64,000 nucleotides of DNA from Bradyrhizobium sp. 138 (lineage in GTDB: Bacteria > Pseudomonadota > Alphaproteobacteria > Rhizobiales > Xanthobacteraceae). The notes under the pieces were generated by a model that had not been told where the DNA came from, made no database searches, and saw nothing but the letters and a program-made list of their open reading frames with translations. The position numbers and the translations under genes are program-made. The first letter of the stretch is position 1. Each line of letters begins with the position of its first letter. Location of the stretch: assembly GCF_023074075.1 (NCBI RefSeq), contig NZ_JADPKT010000007.1, positions 434,001-498,000 on the forward strand, read 5' to 3'. Positions 48,116 to 57,133 of the stretch are shown here, one piece after another.

Positions 48116-48152
48116 ATCGACCGAGCCCCCTTCAGTCGATCTGCGCTTTTTT
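48116..48152 (+). terminator. weak stem followed by T-run
   Basis: ATCGAC (48116-48121) and GTCGAT (48135-48140) could pair around a 13-nt loop, followed at once by CTGCGC and six T residues. It lies between the second UPF0104 gene and a large membrane protein gene and may mark an operon break. The stem is short. Confidence 0.3.
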
Positions 48153-48182
48153 CGTCGACGCGACAGCGGATTAGACAAAGCA

Positions 48183-50471
48183 ATGACAATTAACCAAGCG
48201 AATTTGCGCACCGGTCTCGAGGCGCTGTGGTGGCGCGTCCTCGTCTTCGCGCCGGCCGCTGCTTCCATCTGGTACCTGAACCGGACGGGAACGTACCGAA
48301 CACTGATATTCGACGGGGGCTGGACAACGCGATTTTACGTCGTCGCCTGGATCGTCCTGACGCCATATCTCGGCTGGTTCATCATGGCGGCCGGCCGCCT
48401 GACGTTTTCCCTCATCAAGCACGAACCCGCTCAGCGCGTGGACGAATTTTTCGTTGGCGCGGCCACGCTGATGCTGATGGGATTTGGGCTTGGCGCGCTT
48501 TCCCTTCTGTATCCGCAGATTGTTCTTGGGTCTGCGATCGCGGTTCTCTGGTGGGACACCCTCACCTTCAAGGCGTCGCGCAAATTCGCCGTGACCTTGC
48601 CGCTGATCGCGATGTCGATACTGGGCCTTTGGCTTCTGGTGACGGTGTTTCTCGATCGTGCCGTCATGCCCGACGTCATTTCGACCGACGTTCCGCAGCT
48701 CTACGCACCGTATCTTGCCGAAGTTGCGAGAAATCACAGCATCTGGCTTGCGGCCGACAATCCCATCTTCTCCGACTTCGAGATCGGCCACGGTAACGGA
48801 CTGCACTTGCTGCTGGCGACGTTTCTACCTCCTCACGTCGCCCAGATCATCTCATTTCTCTACTTCGTCGGCATCGCCGCGGTCATTTTCGAGCTCGCCC
48901 GCATTGTTGTGCCGTTGCGGGCTCTCGGACGGTCGTGGGAGGACGCAATGACACCGATTGCGCTCGGCCTGGCCGTCCTCGGGCTTGCGTGGCCGCGTAC
49001 GATGCCAAGCGTCAAGGCCGGCCTCCACATCATGGAGTTCGGCAAATATCATCTTCAGACGGCGGCGTTCTTCGTCTATTTCCTGCTGGTCGTCATTCGC
49101 TCTTCCCAAAGCCGCGACAGGTTTGCCGCCGGCATCTGCGGCCTTGCCGTCGCCGCCTCCTATCCGCTGTACGTCTCGCTCGTCTTCGTGATCTCATCGC
49201 TGGGCGTGTTCACCAAGACGATTCAACGAGACCGCCCCGGCCTCGTCACCAGCGTCCTGCTGGGTTTGGGAGCGCTCACGGGATGCATTCTCGCGTTCTC
49301 CGTCAATTACTTCTATCTCGGAATTCCAGCGACAAATCCATATTCGCTTTTTCGGCGTATCGTGGCGATCGAGCGGTTTTCGCAGTTCGGCAGCCTCGAC
49401 ATTCTGGATTATTTCGTGCTGGCGCAGTCGCTGGAGGTCAGCGACTTCCTGAGCAAAGCTGGAGTCGTCGCCTTCCTCAGACAGGCCAGGTCGGTTCTCA
49501 CGGTCGCTTTCCTCATCGTGGTGGCGATCTCCGCCGTCGCGTTCGCCGAGTCAAAGCTCCGTCGCGATCGACCGGATGGCGCGAAGTTGCCGCCGCTGCC
49601 CAATCCTGCAGGTCTCTTCATCGTTGTCGCCTACGTTGCCAGCGTCCGTCTGCTGGACATGACGCTGAACATTCCCAGCCTGATCAGACTGTCCATTCAC
49701 GTGAACGCGCTGTTCCCGCTTGCGACCGCCGGGATCGCTTGCTGGGGCCTGGTTCTGTTACGGCGGTTCGGGCTTGCCTGGTTCTCGGGACGCTTGGCTC
49801 CCTCTGCCGTGCTCGTGGCGCTTTTGGCCACGTGCGCCTGGATGACCACCACCTATCCCTGGCAGACCTTCAGGGATGACCGGGCCATCGCTTTTGTGCA
49901 GGGCCGTCCACTCGATCAGATGCCTCGTGTCAGCCAGAATTGGCAGCGCTGTGACGAGCTGCAGCAATCAACCGGCGCAGATCGCATTCTCGCCCTCAAT
50001 GGCTACCGCGCGATGGTGCCCTGCTATTTCTCGCCGCTGCTCACGCGCGGCAAAGTCATCCACACCTATGAAAGCGACGTCGCGCGCGACTTCAGGAAGA
50101 TCGCACTAGGAACCGCCGACACGGCAGAGGCCGCCCTTCGGGCGCTCGGCGTCAAGCTGTTCTATGTCCAGAAGCAGAATTGCGATTTCTGGCTCAACGG
50201 CTTCTCCGACCTCTTTCGGGGGGCTGAGCTGGAGAAGCGATTCGCCCTTCACAGCGAGACTCCGAACTACTGGATGTTGACGTGGAGGGATGGCGATCAA
50301 ACATTGAGTCCCCAAGTCGAGGCCGGCATTTCCGCACTACGGACGAGGTCGAAAGAAATCTACCAGGAGGCTTACGGCATAGAGCCGTTTGAGGTGGTCA
50401 AGCACCGTTCTGTCCCCAACGGTAAGCGAGCAGACATCAAAGCCCTCGATCAGGTCTTCACCTGCCACTAA
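48183..50471 (+). CDS. large polytopic membrane protein of unknown family
   Basis: A 762-residue protein with roughly a dozen hydrophobic segments and a C-terminal soluble part (after about residue 560) containing the ALNGYRAMVPCYFS and YMVQKQNCDFWL-like stretch (seen as FYVQKQNCDFWLNG). The ATG at 48183 is preferred; the frame reads upstream but without support. The layout is like a GT-C glycosyltransferase or a polymerase/ligase, but I recognise no signature, so the role is unassigned. Codon use is a bit less GC-rich than its neighbours. It is 112 bp after the UPF0104 gene and 227 bp before the next C-methyltransferase. Confidence 0.7.
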   Translation: MTINQANLRTGLEALWWRVLVFAPAAASIWYLNRTGTYRTLIFDGGWTTRFYVVAWIVLTPYLGWFIMAAGRLTFSLIKHEPAQRVDEFFVGAATLMLMGFGLGALSLLYPQIVLGSAIAVLWWDTLTFKASRKFAVTLPLIAMSILGLWLLVTVFLDRAVMPDVISTDVPQLYAPYLAEVARNHSIWLAADNPIFSDFEIGHGNGLHLLLATFLPPHVAQIISFLYFVGIAAVIFELARIVVPLRALGRSWEDAMTPIALGLAVLGLAWPRTMPSVKAGLHIMEFGKYHLQTAAFFVYFLLVVIRSSQSRDRFAAGICGLAVAASYPLYVSLVFVISSLGVFTKTIQRDRPGLVTSVLLGLGALTGCILAFSVNYFYLGIPATNPYSLFRRIVAIERFSQFGSLDILDYFVLAQSLEVSDFLSKAGVVAFLRQARSVLTVAFLIVVAISAVAFAESKLRRDRPDGAKLPPLPNPAGLFIVVAYVASVRLLDMTLNIPSLIRLSIHVNALFPLATAGIACWGLVLLRRFGLAWFSGRLAPSAVLVALLATCAWMTTTYPWQTFRDDRAIAFVQGRPLDQMPRVSQNWQRCDELQQSTGADRILALNGYRAMVPCYFSPLLTRGKVIHTYESDVARDFRKIALGTADTAEAALRALGVKLFYVQKQNCDFWLNGFSDLFRGAELEKRFALHSETPNYWMLTWRDGDQTLSPQVEAGISALRTRSKEIYQEAYGIEPFEVVKHRSVPNGKRADIKALDQVFTCH

Positions 50472-50602
50472 GTCGTGCTTCGCTCCGATCTCGTTGGTTC
50501 CGCGCATGTTCGGCAAGACGGAAGCCCGCGGCGAAGGCCACGGGTGCCAGCTTCAGAGGACCTCCGGGGCTTGTGAATAGCCCGCCCGGGGCAACTTAAG
50601 AA

Positions 50603-50631
50603 TTGTGGCACGGCCTGCGGCGCTATATAGG
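50603..50631 (+). promoter_or_regulatory. candidate promoter for the C-methyltransferase gene
   Basis: TTGTGG (50603-50608) and TATAGG (50626-50631) are spaced by 17 bp, within a 227-bp gap and about 60 bp upstream of the GTG start at 50699. The -35 matches the consensus moderately. This is the second possible operon start inside the cluster. Confidence 0.4.
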
Positions 50632-50698
50632 CTTCAACTGCGCCGCGTATCGCCTGGGCGCCGCTGTTCCCTTGCCTTTCCTGCAAAGAGTCAAAGCC

Positions 50699-51916
50699 GT
50701 GACCGACCATTGCCGCCTTTGCCATTCGACCAACCTGCGTCCGGTCATCGACCTCGGACTGATGCCGATTGCACATCGGCTGCGGCATAGCCGAAACGAG
50801 CGGGAGGAACGGTATCCGTTCGAGGTGCTGGCCTGCGGCGATTGCGGCCTGCCCCAGATCGTCAAGCCGATCGATCCCGACATTCTGTACCGCCAGTTCA
50901 ACTACAATTTCAGCAGCTGGAAGCCCGAACCGCACCAGGTGGACGAGCTCGACACCATCGCGAAATTCTCGAAGCATCAGTCGGTGTTCGAGATCGGGTG
51001 CAATGACGGCCTGTTCATGGACAGGCTACGCGAGCGCGGCACCAAGGTCATGGTCGGCGTCGAGCCCAATCCGGTGTCGGGCAAGATCGCTCGCGAGCGC
51101 GGCATCAAGGTCTATGCCGACATGCTCAGCCCGGAGATGGCCCACGACGCAGTCGCTCAGTCCGGCAAATTCGACCTCGTCATATCGCGCCAGGTGCTCG
51201 AGCACATCGTCGATTTTGAGAACTTCTTCGCCTGCGTGAAGATCGCGCTGAAGGAGGATGGGCTGCTGTTCATCGACGTGCCCGATTTCGCGCCCGGCTC
51301 GGCCGTTGGAGATCTCTCCGTGCTCTGGGAAGAGCACGTCAGCTATTTCACCGAGCCGACCCTGCTCGCGCTACTGGCGCGCCATGGCTTCGAGGCGGTG
51401 TCCGTGAAGAAATACAATTTCAGCGGCGGCAGCCTCGCGATCGCGGCCCGCCGTGCCGCAGGCACGGTGAAGGTGCCGCCTGCGCCATCCGGCGTCGGCG
51501 AGAAATTCGGTCAGCGCGCAAGAGAGTATGGCGCACGTCTCCGCCCGATTCTCGCGAAAGCTCGCGCGAGCGGTGCCGAGATCGCCATCTACGGCGCCGG
51601 CTGCCGCGCCTGCACCTTCACCAACGCCCACGAGCTGGCGGATCTCGTCGACGTCTCGGTCGACGATCAGAAAGAGCGCCAGGGGCTGTTCCTGCCCGGC
51701 ACCGGCATTCCGATCCGCTCGCCCGACGACCTTGCCGGCAAGTCGGGGCCGCTGGTCTGTCTTCTCGCCGTGAACGAGGAGAACGAGGCCAAGGTCAGCA
51801 GCCGGCTGCGCGAGGCCGTGAAGCGCCCGCTGCAGATCGTTTCGATCTTCGCGCCCTCCGACATCTGGAGCGAGCTCGATCGCCTCGAGGCGGCGCTAAG
51901 GTCGCAGCATGGCTGA
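50699..51916 (+). CDS. zinc-binding class I SAM C-methyltransferase (second copy)
   Basis: A 405-residue relative of the 32104-33372 protein. The N-terminal zinc unit has Cys5, Cys8, Cys46 and Cys49 (CRLC and CGDC), followed by the SAM motif VFEIGCNDGLF at about residue 96, and a C-terminal Rossmann-like domain with IYGAGCRACTF. The start is a GTG at 50699 supported by a nearby AAAGAG ribosome-binding site; the frame is open upstream. Two C-methyltransferases in one cluster suggest two branched positions or two sugars. It overlaps the next gene by 8 bp. Confidence 0.82.
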   Translation: MTDHCRLCHSTNLRPVIDLGLMPIAHRLRHSRNEREERYPFEVLACGDCGLPQIVKPIDPDILYRQFNYNFSSWKPEPHQVDELDTIAKFSKHQSVFEIGCNDGLFMDRLRERGTKVMVGVEPNPVSGKIARERGIKVYADMLSPEMAHDAVAQSGKFDLVISRQVLEHIVDFENFFACVKIALKEDGLLFIDVPDFAPGSAVGDLSVLWEEHVSYFTEPTLLALLARHGFEAVSVKKYNFSGGSLAIAARRAAGTVKVPPAPSGVGEKFGQRAREYGARLRPILAKARASGAEIAIYGAGCRACTFTNAHELADLVDVSVDDQKERQGLFLPGTGIPIRSPDDLAGKSGPLVCLLAVNEENEAKVSSRLREAVKRPLQIVSIFAPSDIWSELDRLEAALRSQHG

Positions 51917-53114
51917 GGACAAGCTCTTCAACTATTACGAACGTCAGGATGTTCTGCCGACGTTCGGGAATTTCAAGTCGGCCGCCGAGCTCGAGGCCTA
52001 CGCCAGCCAGCGGCGCGAGCTGTTTTCGGATAAGCTGATGCTGCCGCCACGGCTGTTCCGAAATGCCGAGGTGCTCGAATTCGGCCCCGATTCCGGCGAG
52101 AACGCACTGGTGTTTGCCGGCTGGGGCGCCAACATGACGCTCGCCGAACCGAACAGGCATGCACATCCGAAGATCGAGGCCTATTTCGCGCATTTCGGCT
52201 TGACCGAACCTCTCCGCAAGCTTGCACTGGCTGATGTCGAGGGCTTCGGCAGCGACCGCGGTTTCGACATCATCGACGCCGAAGGCTTCATCTACACCGT
52301 GCAGCCCAGCGAAAAGTGGCTCGGCATCTTCCACCGCCTGCTCAATCCGGACGGTTACGCCGTCGTGTCCTACTACGAGCGGTATGGCGGCTTCTTCGAG
52401 CTCGCGCTCAAGGCGATCCATGCGGCCGGCAAGGCATTGACCGGTCGCGCCGCACTCGTAACGGCGAAGATGCTGTTCGAGGCGAAGTGGAACAGCATCC
52501 CGCACACGCGCAGCTTCGAATCCTGGCTGATGGACGTGCTGGAAAATCCGTTCGTTCGGCATCGCTACTTCCTCGATGCGGCCGCCTTGTGCACGGCGGC
52601 GCATGAACAGGGATTCGACGTCCATTCGGCATGGCCCGCCTACCGCGACAGCCTGGACATCTACTGGCACAAGAAGGTCCTGCCCGGCGACGAGAAGCTG
52701 CGTCGCGCCGCACGTCACCTCGACCGCAGCCGCCTGAGCTTCCTCGGCGGGCGAAAGCTCTATCTGGTCGGCAAGGCCGATGCAGTGCAGGCGATCTCGG
52801 CATCGATCGAGGCGCTGGTCCTCGACGTCGATGCGATGATCGACGATCCCTTCGGCGAGAGCCTGCCGCGCGTGGTCGCGGGCCTCGCGTCCCTGCGCGA
52901 GACGATCCGGACGAGCGACATTCTCGCCGACGATGCTGCCGACATCGAAGCCATGATTGCGACGCTCGACAGTTTCCATCGCATCTTCGGCGCGATCGGG
53001 CGACGGGATGCGTCCGCGGTCGCCGCCCTCACCCAGTCGGATCCGGCGTTCATCAACACCTGGGGACAGCCGGCGCATTTCCTCGTCGTCCGGAAGCGCT
53101 TCAAGGGATCGTAG
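51909..53114 (+). CDS. SAM-dependent methyltransferase-like protein
   Basis: A 401-residue protein with a SAM-binding stretch VLEFGPDSGENALVFAGWGAN starting near residue 55 (quoted as VLEFGPDSGENALVFAG) and a mid-part FDIIDAEGFIYTVQPSEKWLG where the ordinary acidic motif is expected. The second half is long and not clearly of a known domain, ending around FLVVRKRFKGS. The gene begins 8 bp before the end of the C-methyltransferase and is 3 bp from the oxidoreductase gene, so all three are co-expressed. The substrate is unknown. Confidence 0.7.
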   Translation: MAEDKLFNYYERQDVLPTFGNFKSAAELEAYASQRRELFSDKLMLPPRLFRNAEVLEFGPDSGENALVFAGWGANMTLAEPNRHAHPKIEAYFAHFGLTEPLRKLALADVEGFGSDRGFDIIDAEGFIYTVQPSEKWLGIFHRLLNPDGYAVVSYYERYGGFFELALKAIHAAGKALTGRAALVTAKMLFEAKWNSIPHTRSFESWLMDVLENPFVRHRYFLDAAALCTAAHEQGFDVHSAWPAYRDSLDIYWHKKVLPGDEKLRRAARHLDRSRLSFLGGRKLYLVGKADAVQAISASIEALVLDVDAMIDDPFGESLPRVVAGLASLRETIRTSDILADDAADIEAMIATLDSFHRIFGAIGRRDASAVAALTQSDPAFINTWGQPAHFLVVRKRFKGS

Positions 53115-53117
53115 CCA

Positions 53118-54152
53118 GTGAGGCCAGGCATTGGCATCATCGGAACGGGCATGGTCGGCCAGATGTGCCACCTCGCCAATTTCGCAGCCAATCCCGCCTG
53201 CCGTGTCGTCGCGATCGCCGATCTGCGGCCGGACCTCGCTGCAGCCGCCGCGCAGAAATTCGGCATCCCCCAGGTTTACAGCACGCATCGCGAGTTGCTC
53301 GCAGACAGCGCGGTGTCCGCCGTCGTCGTCGTGACGAAGCGTCGCGCCACCGGCCCGATTGTCCTGGACGCGCTGAACAGCGGCCGGCACGTGCTCTCGG
53401 AAAAGCCGATGGCCTACACGACGGCCCAGGCCATTTCGCTGGTCGAAGCTGCGCGGCAGCAAAGCCTCGTCTACAGCATCGGCTACATGAAGCGTCATGA
53501 TGCCGGTGTGGCGCGGGCGCTGCAGGTGCTGACGCGCTTGCGCGACGACCGGTCGCTCGGACGCATGGTCCGGGCAAGAGGCTGGTGCTTCGGCGGCGAC
53601 ACGGGCCGCTCGCACGATAATTTCGTGATGACCGGCGAAGCGCGGCCGGACGGGCTCGAGCTCTGGCAGGATGGTCCCGACTGGATGCCGCGCGCGATGC
53701 GTCCCGGCTACGACAATTTTCTGAACGTCTTCAGCCATATCATCAATCTGGCGCGCTACCTGCTCGGATCGTCGCCAACGATTGCCGAAAGCACGGTCGA
53801 GACTTCGGGAGCCGCACGCATCACCCTCGATTTCGACGGCATCACCTGCACGCTGGATCTCGTGAACGGGTCGGAGGGTGCCTGGCGCGAGGGACTGACG
53901 TTCGATTTCGAGCGCGGCGCGGTGACCCTGGAATTGCCTCCACCCTTTGCCGAGCACGAGGCGGAGGTCATCATCGATCACGATGGTCAGAGCACGCGAC
54001 TGACGGGTGAAGCGAGCTGGGCGTTTCGGCGCCAGGCCGACGCCTTCGTTTCCGACATCGCGTCGCACGCCATACCTCTGGCCTCCGGCGAGGATTCGGT
54101 GACCGACATCGCGCTTGCGGAGACGGTCTGGAAACAGCGGGCTAGCGGCTAG
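53118..54152 (+). CDS. Gfo/Idh/MocA-family NAD(P)-dependent oxidoreductase
   Basis: A 344-residue sugar oxidoreductase starting with a GTG at 53118. The cofactor motif GIIGTGMVGQ is at residues 6-15 and the family signature EKPMAYT has the catalytic Lys96 in EKP. The C-terminal domain carries an active-site region DNFLNVFSHIINLARYLLG with His. Members oxidise nucleotide sugars at carbon 3, myo-inositol or similar; a 3-keto sugar would be a proper substrate for the DegT aminotransferases. The 3' end overlaps the opposing membrane-protein gene by 11 bp. Confidence 0.85.
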   Translation: MRPGIGIIGTGMVGQMCHLANFAANPACRVVAIADLRPDLAAAAAQKFGIPQVYSTHRELLADSAVSAVVVVTKRRATGPIVLDALNSGRHVLSEKPMAYTTAQAISLVEAARQQSLVYSIGYMKRHDAGVARALQVLTRLRDDRSLGRMVRARGWCFGGDTGRSHDNFVMTGEARPDGLELWQDGPDWMPRAMRPGYDNFLNVFSHIINLARYLLGSSPTIAESTVETSGAARITLDFDGITCTLDLVNGSEGAWREGLTFDFERGAVTLELPPPFAEHEAEVIIDHDGQSTRLTGEASWAFRRQADAFVSDIASHAIPLASGEDSVTDIALAETVWKQRASG

Positions 54153-55812
54153 GCGCGGCGCTCTTGCTGGCGCCGTCGAGCGGCAGGATGCCGGCGATCG
54201 GGCCGACCGTGATCGTGACCTGCGCAAGCTGAGCCAGAAACTCCGCAACATCGCAGCGCGCCAGCAACCGGCATTCGTAGTATTTCCGCACCAGGGTCTG
54301 GTTCGGCGCGGCTCCGGGGCCCGGTTGGAACGAGATCGTCGCCTGCGGCCCCGAGGGATCGAAATGATGGAATGCGCTTCCCGGCGCCTTCCTCGCCTCG
54401 TCCATTCCCTGGAGGATGTCCGGCCGCTCCGCACGCAGCGCAAATCCGAAAAAGGGCTGATTGCCCCAGGCAAGACGGAGCATGCCGGTGACCTCGGCGA
54501 GGCCGAACGGCACATGCCGAGACGGGTAGTCGAAAAAGCCGTCGTCGAGCGCATAAACCGTCGCGGCGGGCTGGACCCGGCCGGCAAGGTCGCGCGCCAG
54601 CGCCTCCTGCTTCAGCGTTCTCGCTTGCATGAAGACGTAGTCGCTCCACAACATGCCGATCGACGTGACCAAGCCCAACCCGAACATGACCGCAAAGGCG
54701 GCGCCGGGGGTGATCCAACGTTCGGCTTGCCGCTTGAACGCAAGTAGCGTCAGCGCCGCCGGCAGGCCGAACAACAACAGATGACGGCTCTCGTAGAAAT
54801 GCGTGGATGACGGCCGCAGGCCGGCGATCAGATAGGGCGATGATAGTGCGAGGAACAGAACCACGGCGAGCACGAGCGGCAAGGCGATCGCGAGCCTGGA
54901 CGTGGTCGGCTTCGCGGTGGAACGCAGCAACAGCAAGACGATGCCGACGAGCACCGCGGCCAGGATGAACAGCGCCGGGACCTGGATTGCCGCGCGGATC
55001 GCGCGGGCCAGGACGTCCCTGTAGCCGGTCACGAAAAATACCCACCATCCCCTTGCCAATTCGCCGAGCGTGGGGAAATGGGCGTCATAGTGTTGCGTGT
55101 ACACGCCGATCCGTTTGAACCAGATATTGAGCGTGCCCCAGTAGGTCAGGGGAAGCACGATCAATTCCGGATAGCCGAGGGCGCAGCGCCAGGCTGCGAA
55201 CCAGGTGCGACGAACGAAGCCGTCCGCCGCACGCCCGCCCCGCCATATCGCGACGTAGAGACCGAGCACCACGAAGGCATAGAGCACAATCGTCGAGTTG
55301 AGCGCGAAGCTCAGCAGGAACACGAGCGCACTGGCCAGGCGAAGCAGCACACGCCGCAGGCCGCTTGCGCTGAAGGCCAGTGTCAACAGCCCTGCACCGA
55401 CGAACAGGAGCCCGAAGCTGAAGACGTAGACCGCGTTCGCCTTGCCCGCCCAAAGCTGGTAGCCCGGATAGGTCCAGACGATCAGCGCGAAACCGACCGC
55501 CTCGGCGCGGTCGAGCAGACTAAGACGCGTTGCCGTCAGCGCCAGCGATGTCGCGCCGAAGACGATTCCGGCGAACGCCAGCGAGACCATCACGGCAACA
55601 GGGGCGCCGGTCCAGTTCGCGAACGTGTCGTAGCTGTAGAAAATCGGATGACCGGCGCCGTTGAGCAGGAAATCGATGTCGATGAAATAGTCCGCACGCG
55701 GCTTGAGCACCAGCCAGTCGTCCATGAAGAGACCGTCATTCAGGAGCATCGGCGCATGCGCAGCCAGCAAGACGACGAGGAGGACGACTATCGCACGCAA
55801 CAATGGGGACAT
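54142..55812 (-). CDS. polytopic membrane protein, possible GT-C glycosyltransferase
   Basis: A 556-residue membrane protein with about eleven hydrophobic segments, chosen start ATG 55812 (no clear ribosome-binding site, so the start is uncertain; the frame extends upstream). Near the first membrane helix it has GLFMDDWLVL, an acidic Asp-Asp pair resembling the catalytic loop motif of GT-C enzymes that use lipid-linked donors. The C-terminal soluble part includes VRKYYECRLLARCDVAEF. It converges on the Gfo/Idh gene, overlapping it by 11 bp. GT-C assignment is a guess. Confidence 0.65.
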   Translation of the reverse strand: MSPLLRAIVVLLVVLLAAHAPMLLNDGLFMDDWLVLKPRADYFIDIDFLLNGAGHPIFYSYDTFANWTGAPVAVMVSLAFAGIVFGATSLALTATRLSLLDRAEAVGFALIVWTYPGYQLWAGKANAVYVFSFGLLFVGAGLLTLAFSASGLRRVLLRLASALVFLLSFALNSTIVLYAFVVLGLYVAIWRGGRAADGFVRRTWFAAWRCALGYPELIVLPLTYWGTLNIWFKRIGVYTQHYDAHFPTLGELARGWWVFFVTGYRDVLARAIRAAIQVPALFILAAVLVGIVLLLLRSTAKPTTSRLAIALPLVLAVVLFLALSSPYLIAGLRPSSTHFYESRHLLLFGLPAALTLLAFKRQAERWITPGAAFAVMFGLGLVTSIGMLWSDYVFMQARTLKQEALARDLAGRVQPAATVYALDDGFFDYPSRHVPFGLAEVTGMLRLAWGNQPFFGFALRAERPDILQGMDEARKAPGSAFHHFDPSGPQATISFQPGPGAAPNQTLVRKYYECRLLARCDVAEFLAQLAQVTITVGPIAGILPLDGASKSAAPSR

Positions 55813-55891
55813 CTCGGACGGAGGAACGGCATCGCCGGCAAGGATTCGCACGCCCAGGTGACGTCCGCAAGAGCGACCATGACGGGCTCCC

Positions 55892-55920
55892 TTGACCCGA
55901 AAAATACGACCTCCTATAGA
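55892..55920 (+). promoter_or_regulatory. strong sigma-70-type promoter for the small membrane protein pair
   Basis: TTGACC (55892-55897), preceded by C, and TATAGA (55915-55920), separated by exactly 17 bp, fit the alphaproteobacterial housekeeping consensus closely. The start point would be near 55927, about 40 bp before the ATG at 55968. It should drive the two small membrane protein genes. Confidence 0.7.
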
Positions 55921-55967
55921 CTTTTGCTCTGGCTGGGCCTGAGAGGCGTCCGGGACGATTTTCCGCA

Positions 55968-56474
55968 ATGAACATGCTACCGGGCCCGGCGCAAGCCGCT
56001 GCGATTGGTCTCAGCGTCGCGCTGCCGCTGCTGCTGCTGTGCTACGCGCGCATCGCCGCCACCGGCGGATCCGGCCGCCGCTTCCGGCTCGGCTGCGTCA
56101 GCGTCATCGCACTTTACGCGATCGCCTGCATCGCGCTCCCCGGTCAACGCCATTTCGACGACGTGCTTGGCGGTCTGTTCCTGTTGGCGACGGCGATGAT
56201 GTTTTGCTACATCCTGTTCAGCCTGCTGGCCTGGGGCTTTACGCTGACGCTGCTCACCGCACTCGTCCAGGCCGGGCGTCCCCTCACTCTGGAGCAATGG
56301 GCCGTCGCCTATATGCAGGGCGGAGATCTCGGCACCTTCACCCACAACCGTCTGAAGCTGCTCGTCGGCGCGGGGATGGTGATCACGGCAGACGGCCGGC
56401 TGGCCCCAACGGCCAAGGGCGTGGCGGTCGCGCGTCTCGTCAAATTCGTCCGTCTGTCGACTGGACTTGAGTGA
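55968..56474 (+). CDS. small membrane protein with winged-helix-like tail (first)
   Basis: A 168-residue protein with three or four membrane segments in the first 105 residues and a soluble tail. The tail (about residues 105-168) reads like a small winged-helix or MarR-type unit: NRLKLLVGAGMVITADGRLAPTAKG (split as RLKLLVGAGMVI and LAPTAKGVAVARLV). A closely similar layout follows in the next gene. No family name is known to me. A strong promoter lies 48 bp upstream. Confidence 0.7.
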   Translation: MNMLPGPAQAAAIGLSVALPLLLLCYARIAATGGSGRRFRLGCVSVIALYAIACIALPGQRHFDDVLGGLFLLATAMMFCYILFSLLAWGFTLTLLTALVQAGRPLTLEQWAVAYMQGGDLGTFTHNRLKLLVGAGMVITADGRLAPTAKGVAVARLVKFVRLSTGLE

Positions 56475-56483
56475 GCGGTTACG

Positions 56484-56990
56484 ATGTCCTTCGTTGTCGG
56501 ACTCTTCGCCGCCGTCACCTTCGCCTTGCTGGCGCCCGCCTTGCAGTTGATGGCCCGCGCTCGCGGATGGACGCTTGGAGCCGTGATGCTGCTCGCGATC
56601 GCCGCGGTCGTCACCCATTGTCTCGGTGTGATGCTCGGAATCCTCGTCGTCCCGCAATTCCAGTACTGGGACGCCGCGTCGATTTTCGGGTTTTGCGTCA
56701 TGGGCTACGTCTTCGCTTTTGGCGCGGTGTACAAGTCGGTCTCCCTGGACATTCTGCTCGGCCTCATCAATCGGCCTGAGCAAAGGGCTCCGCTTTCGGA
56801 CATCGTCGAACGGCAGGTTCCAGCTCTGTTCCAGGGACGGATTGGGAATCTGGTCGACGGCGGGCTGGTCGAACCGGTGGATTCGCACTTCGCCGCGACC
56901 GCCGCGGGGCGCGCCACGGCAGGCCGCGTCGGGCGACTGCGCCGCGCCTTCGGCATCGGCGATACCAGTCTCTACGATTTTTCCGATTAG
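56484..56990 (+). CDS. small membrane protein with winged-helix-like tail (second)
   Basis: A 168-residue protein, 9 bp after the first, with about three membrane segments in the first 90 residues and a similar C-terminal unit (RIGNLVDGGLVEPV then FAATAAGRATAGRVGRLRR). The match in size, layout and the G-(L/M)-V...A-T-A-x-G-x-A pattern suggests a diverged duplicate of 55968-56474. Function unknown; the pair lies next to a GT2 gene and may help that enzyme or sense the membrane state. Confidence 0.7.
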   Translation: MSFVVGLFAAVTFALLAPALQLMARARGWTLGAVMLLAIAAVVTHCLGVMLGILVVPQFQYWDAASIFGFCVMGYVFAFGAVYKSVSLDILLGLINRPEQRAPLSDIVERQVPALFQGRIGNLVDGGLVEPVDSHFAATAAGRATAGRVGRLRRAFGIGDTSLYDFSD

Positions 56991-57133
56991 TTGCGCGGAA
57001 CACACACATCGCCGGATTCATGCCGGTTGTGCGGGGCATATCTGCGGGCCCCTTATTGTTCGCCCGGCTGAGATGACCTAGAGTTGCGCTGGGGTTCCAC
57101 CAGTAAAGAGTGGCCGGCAACGGGCGGCATAAG

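Noticed and set aside
51795..54587. A 930-codon minus-strand frame opposite two methyltransferase-region genes
   Set aside because: It lies wholly across well-supported plus-strand genes with recognised domains and shows no domain itself.
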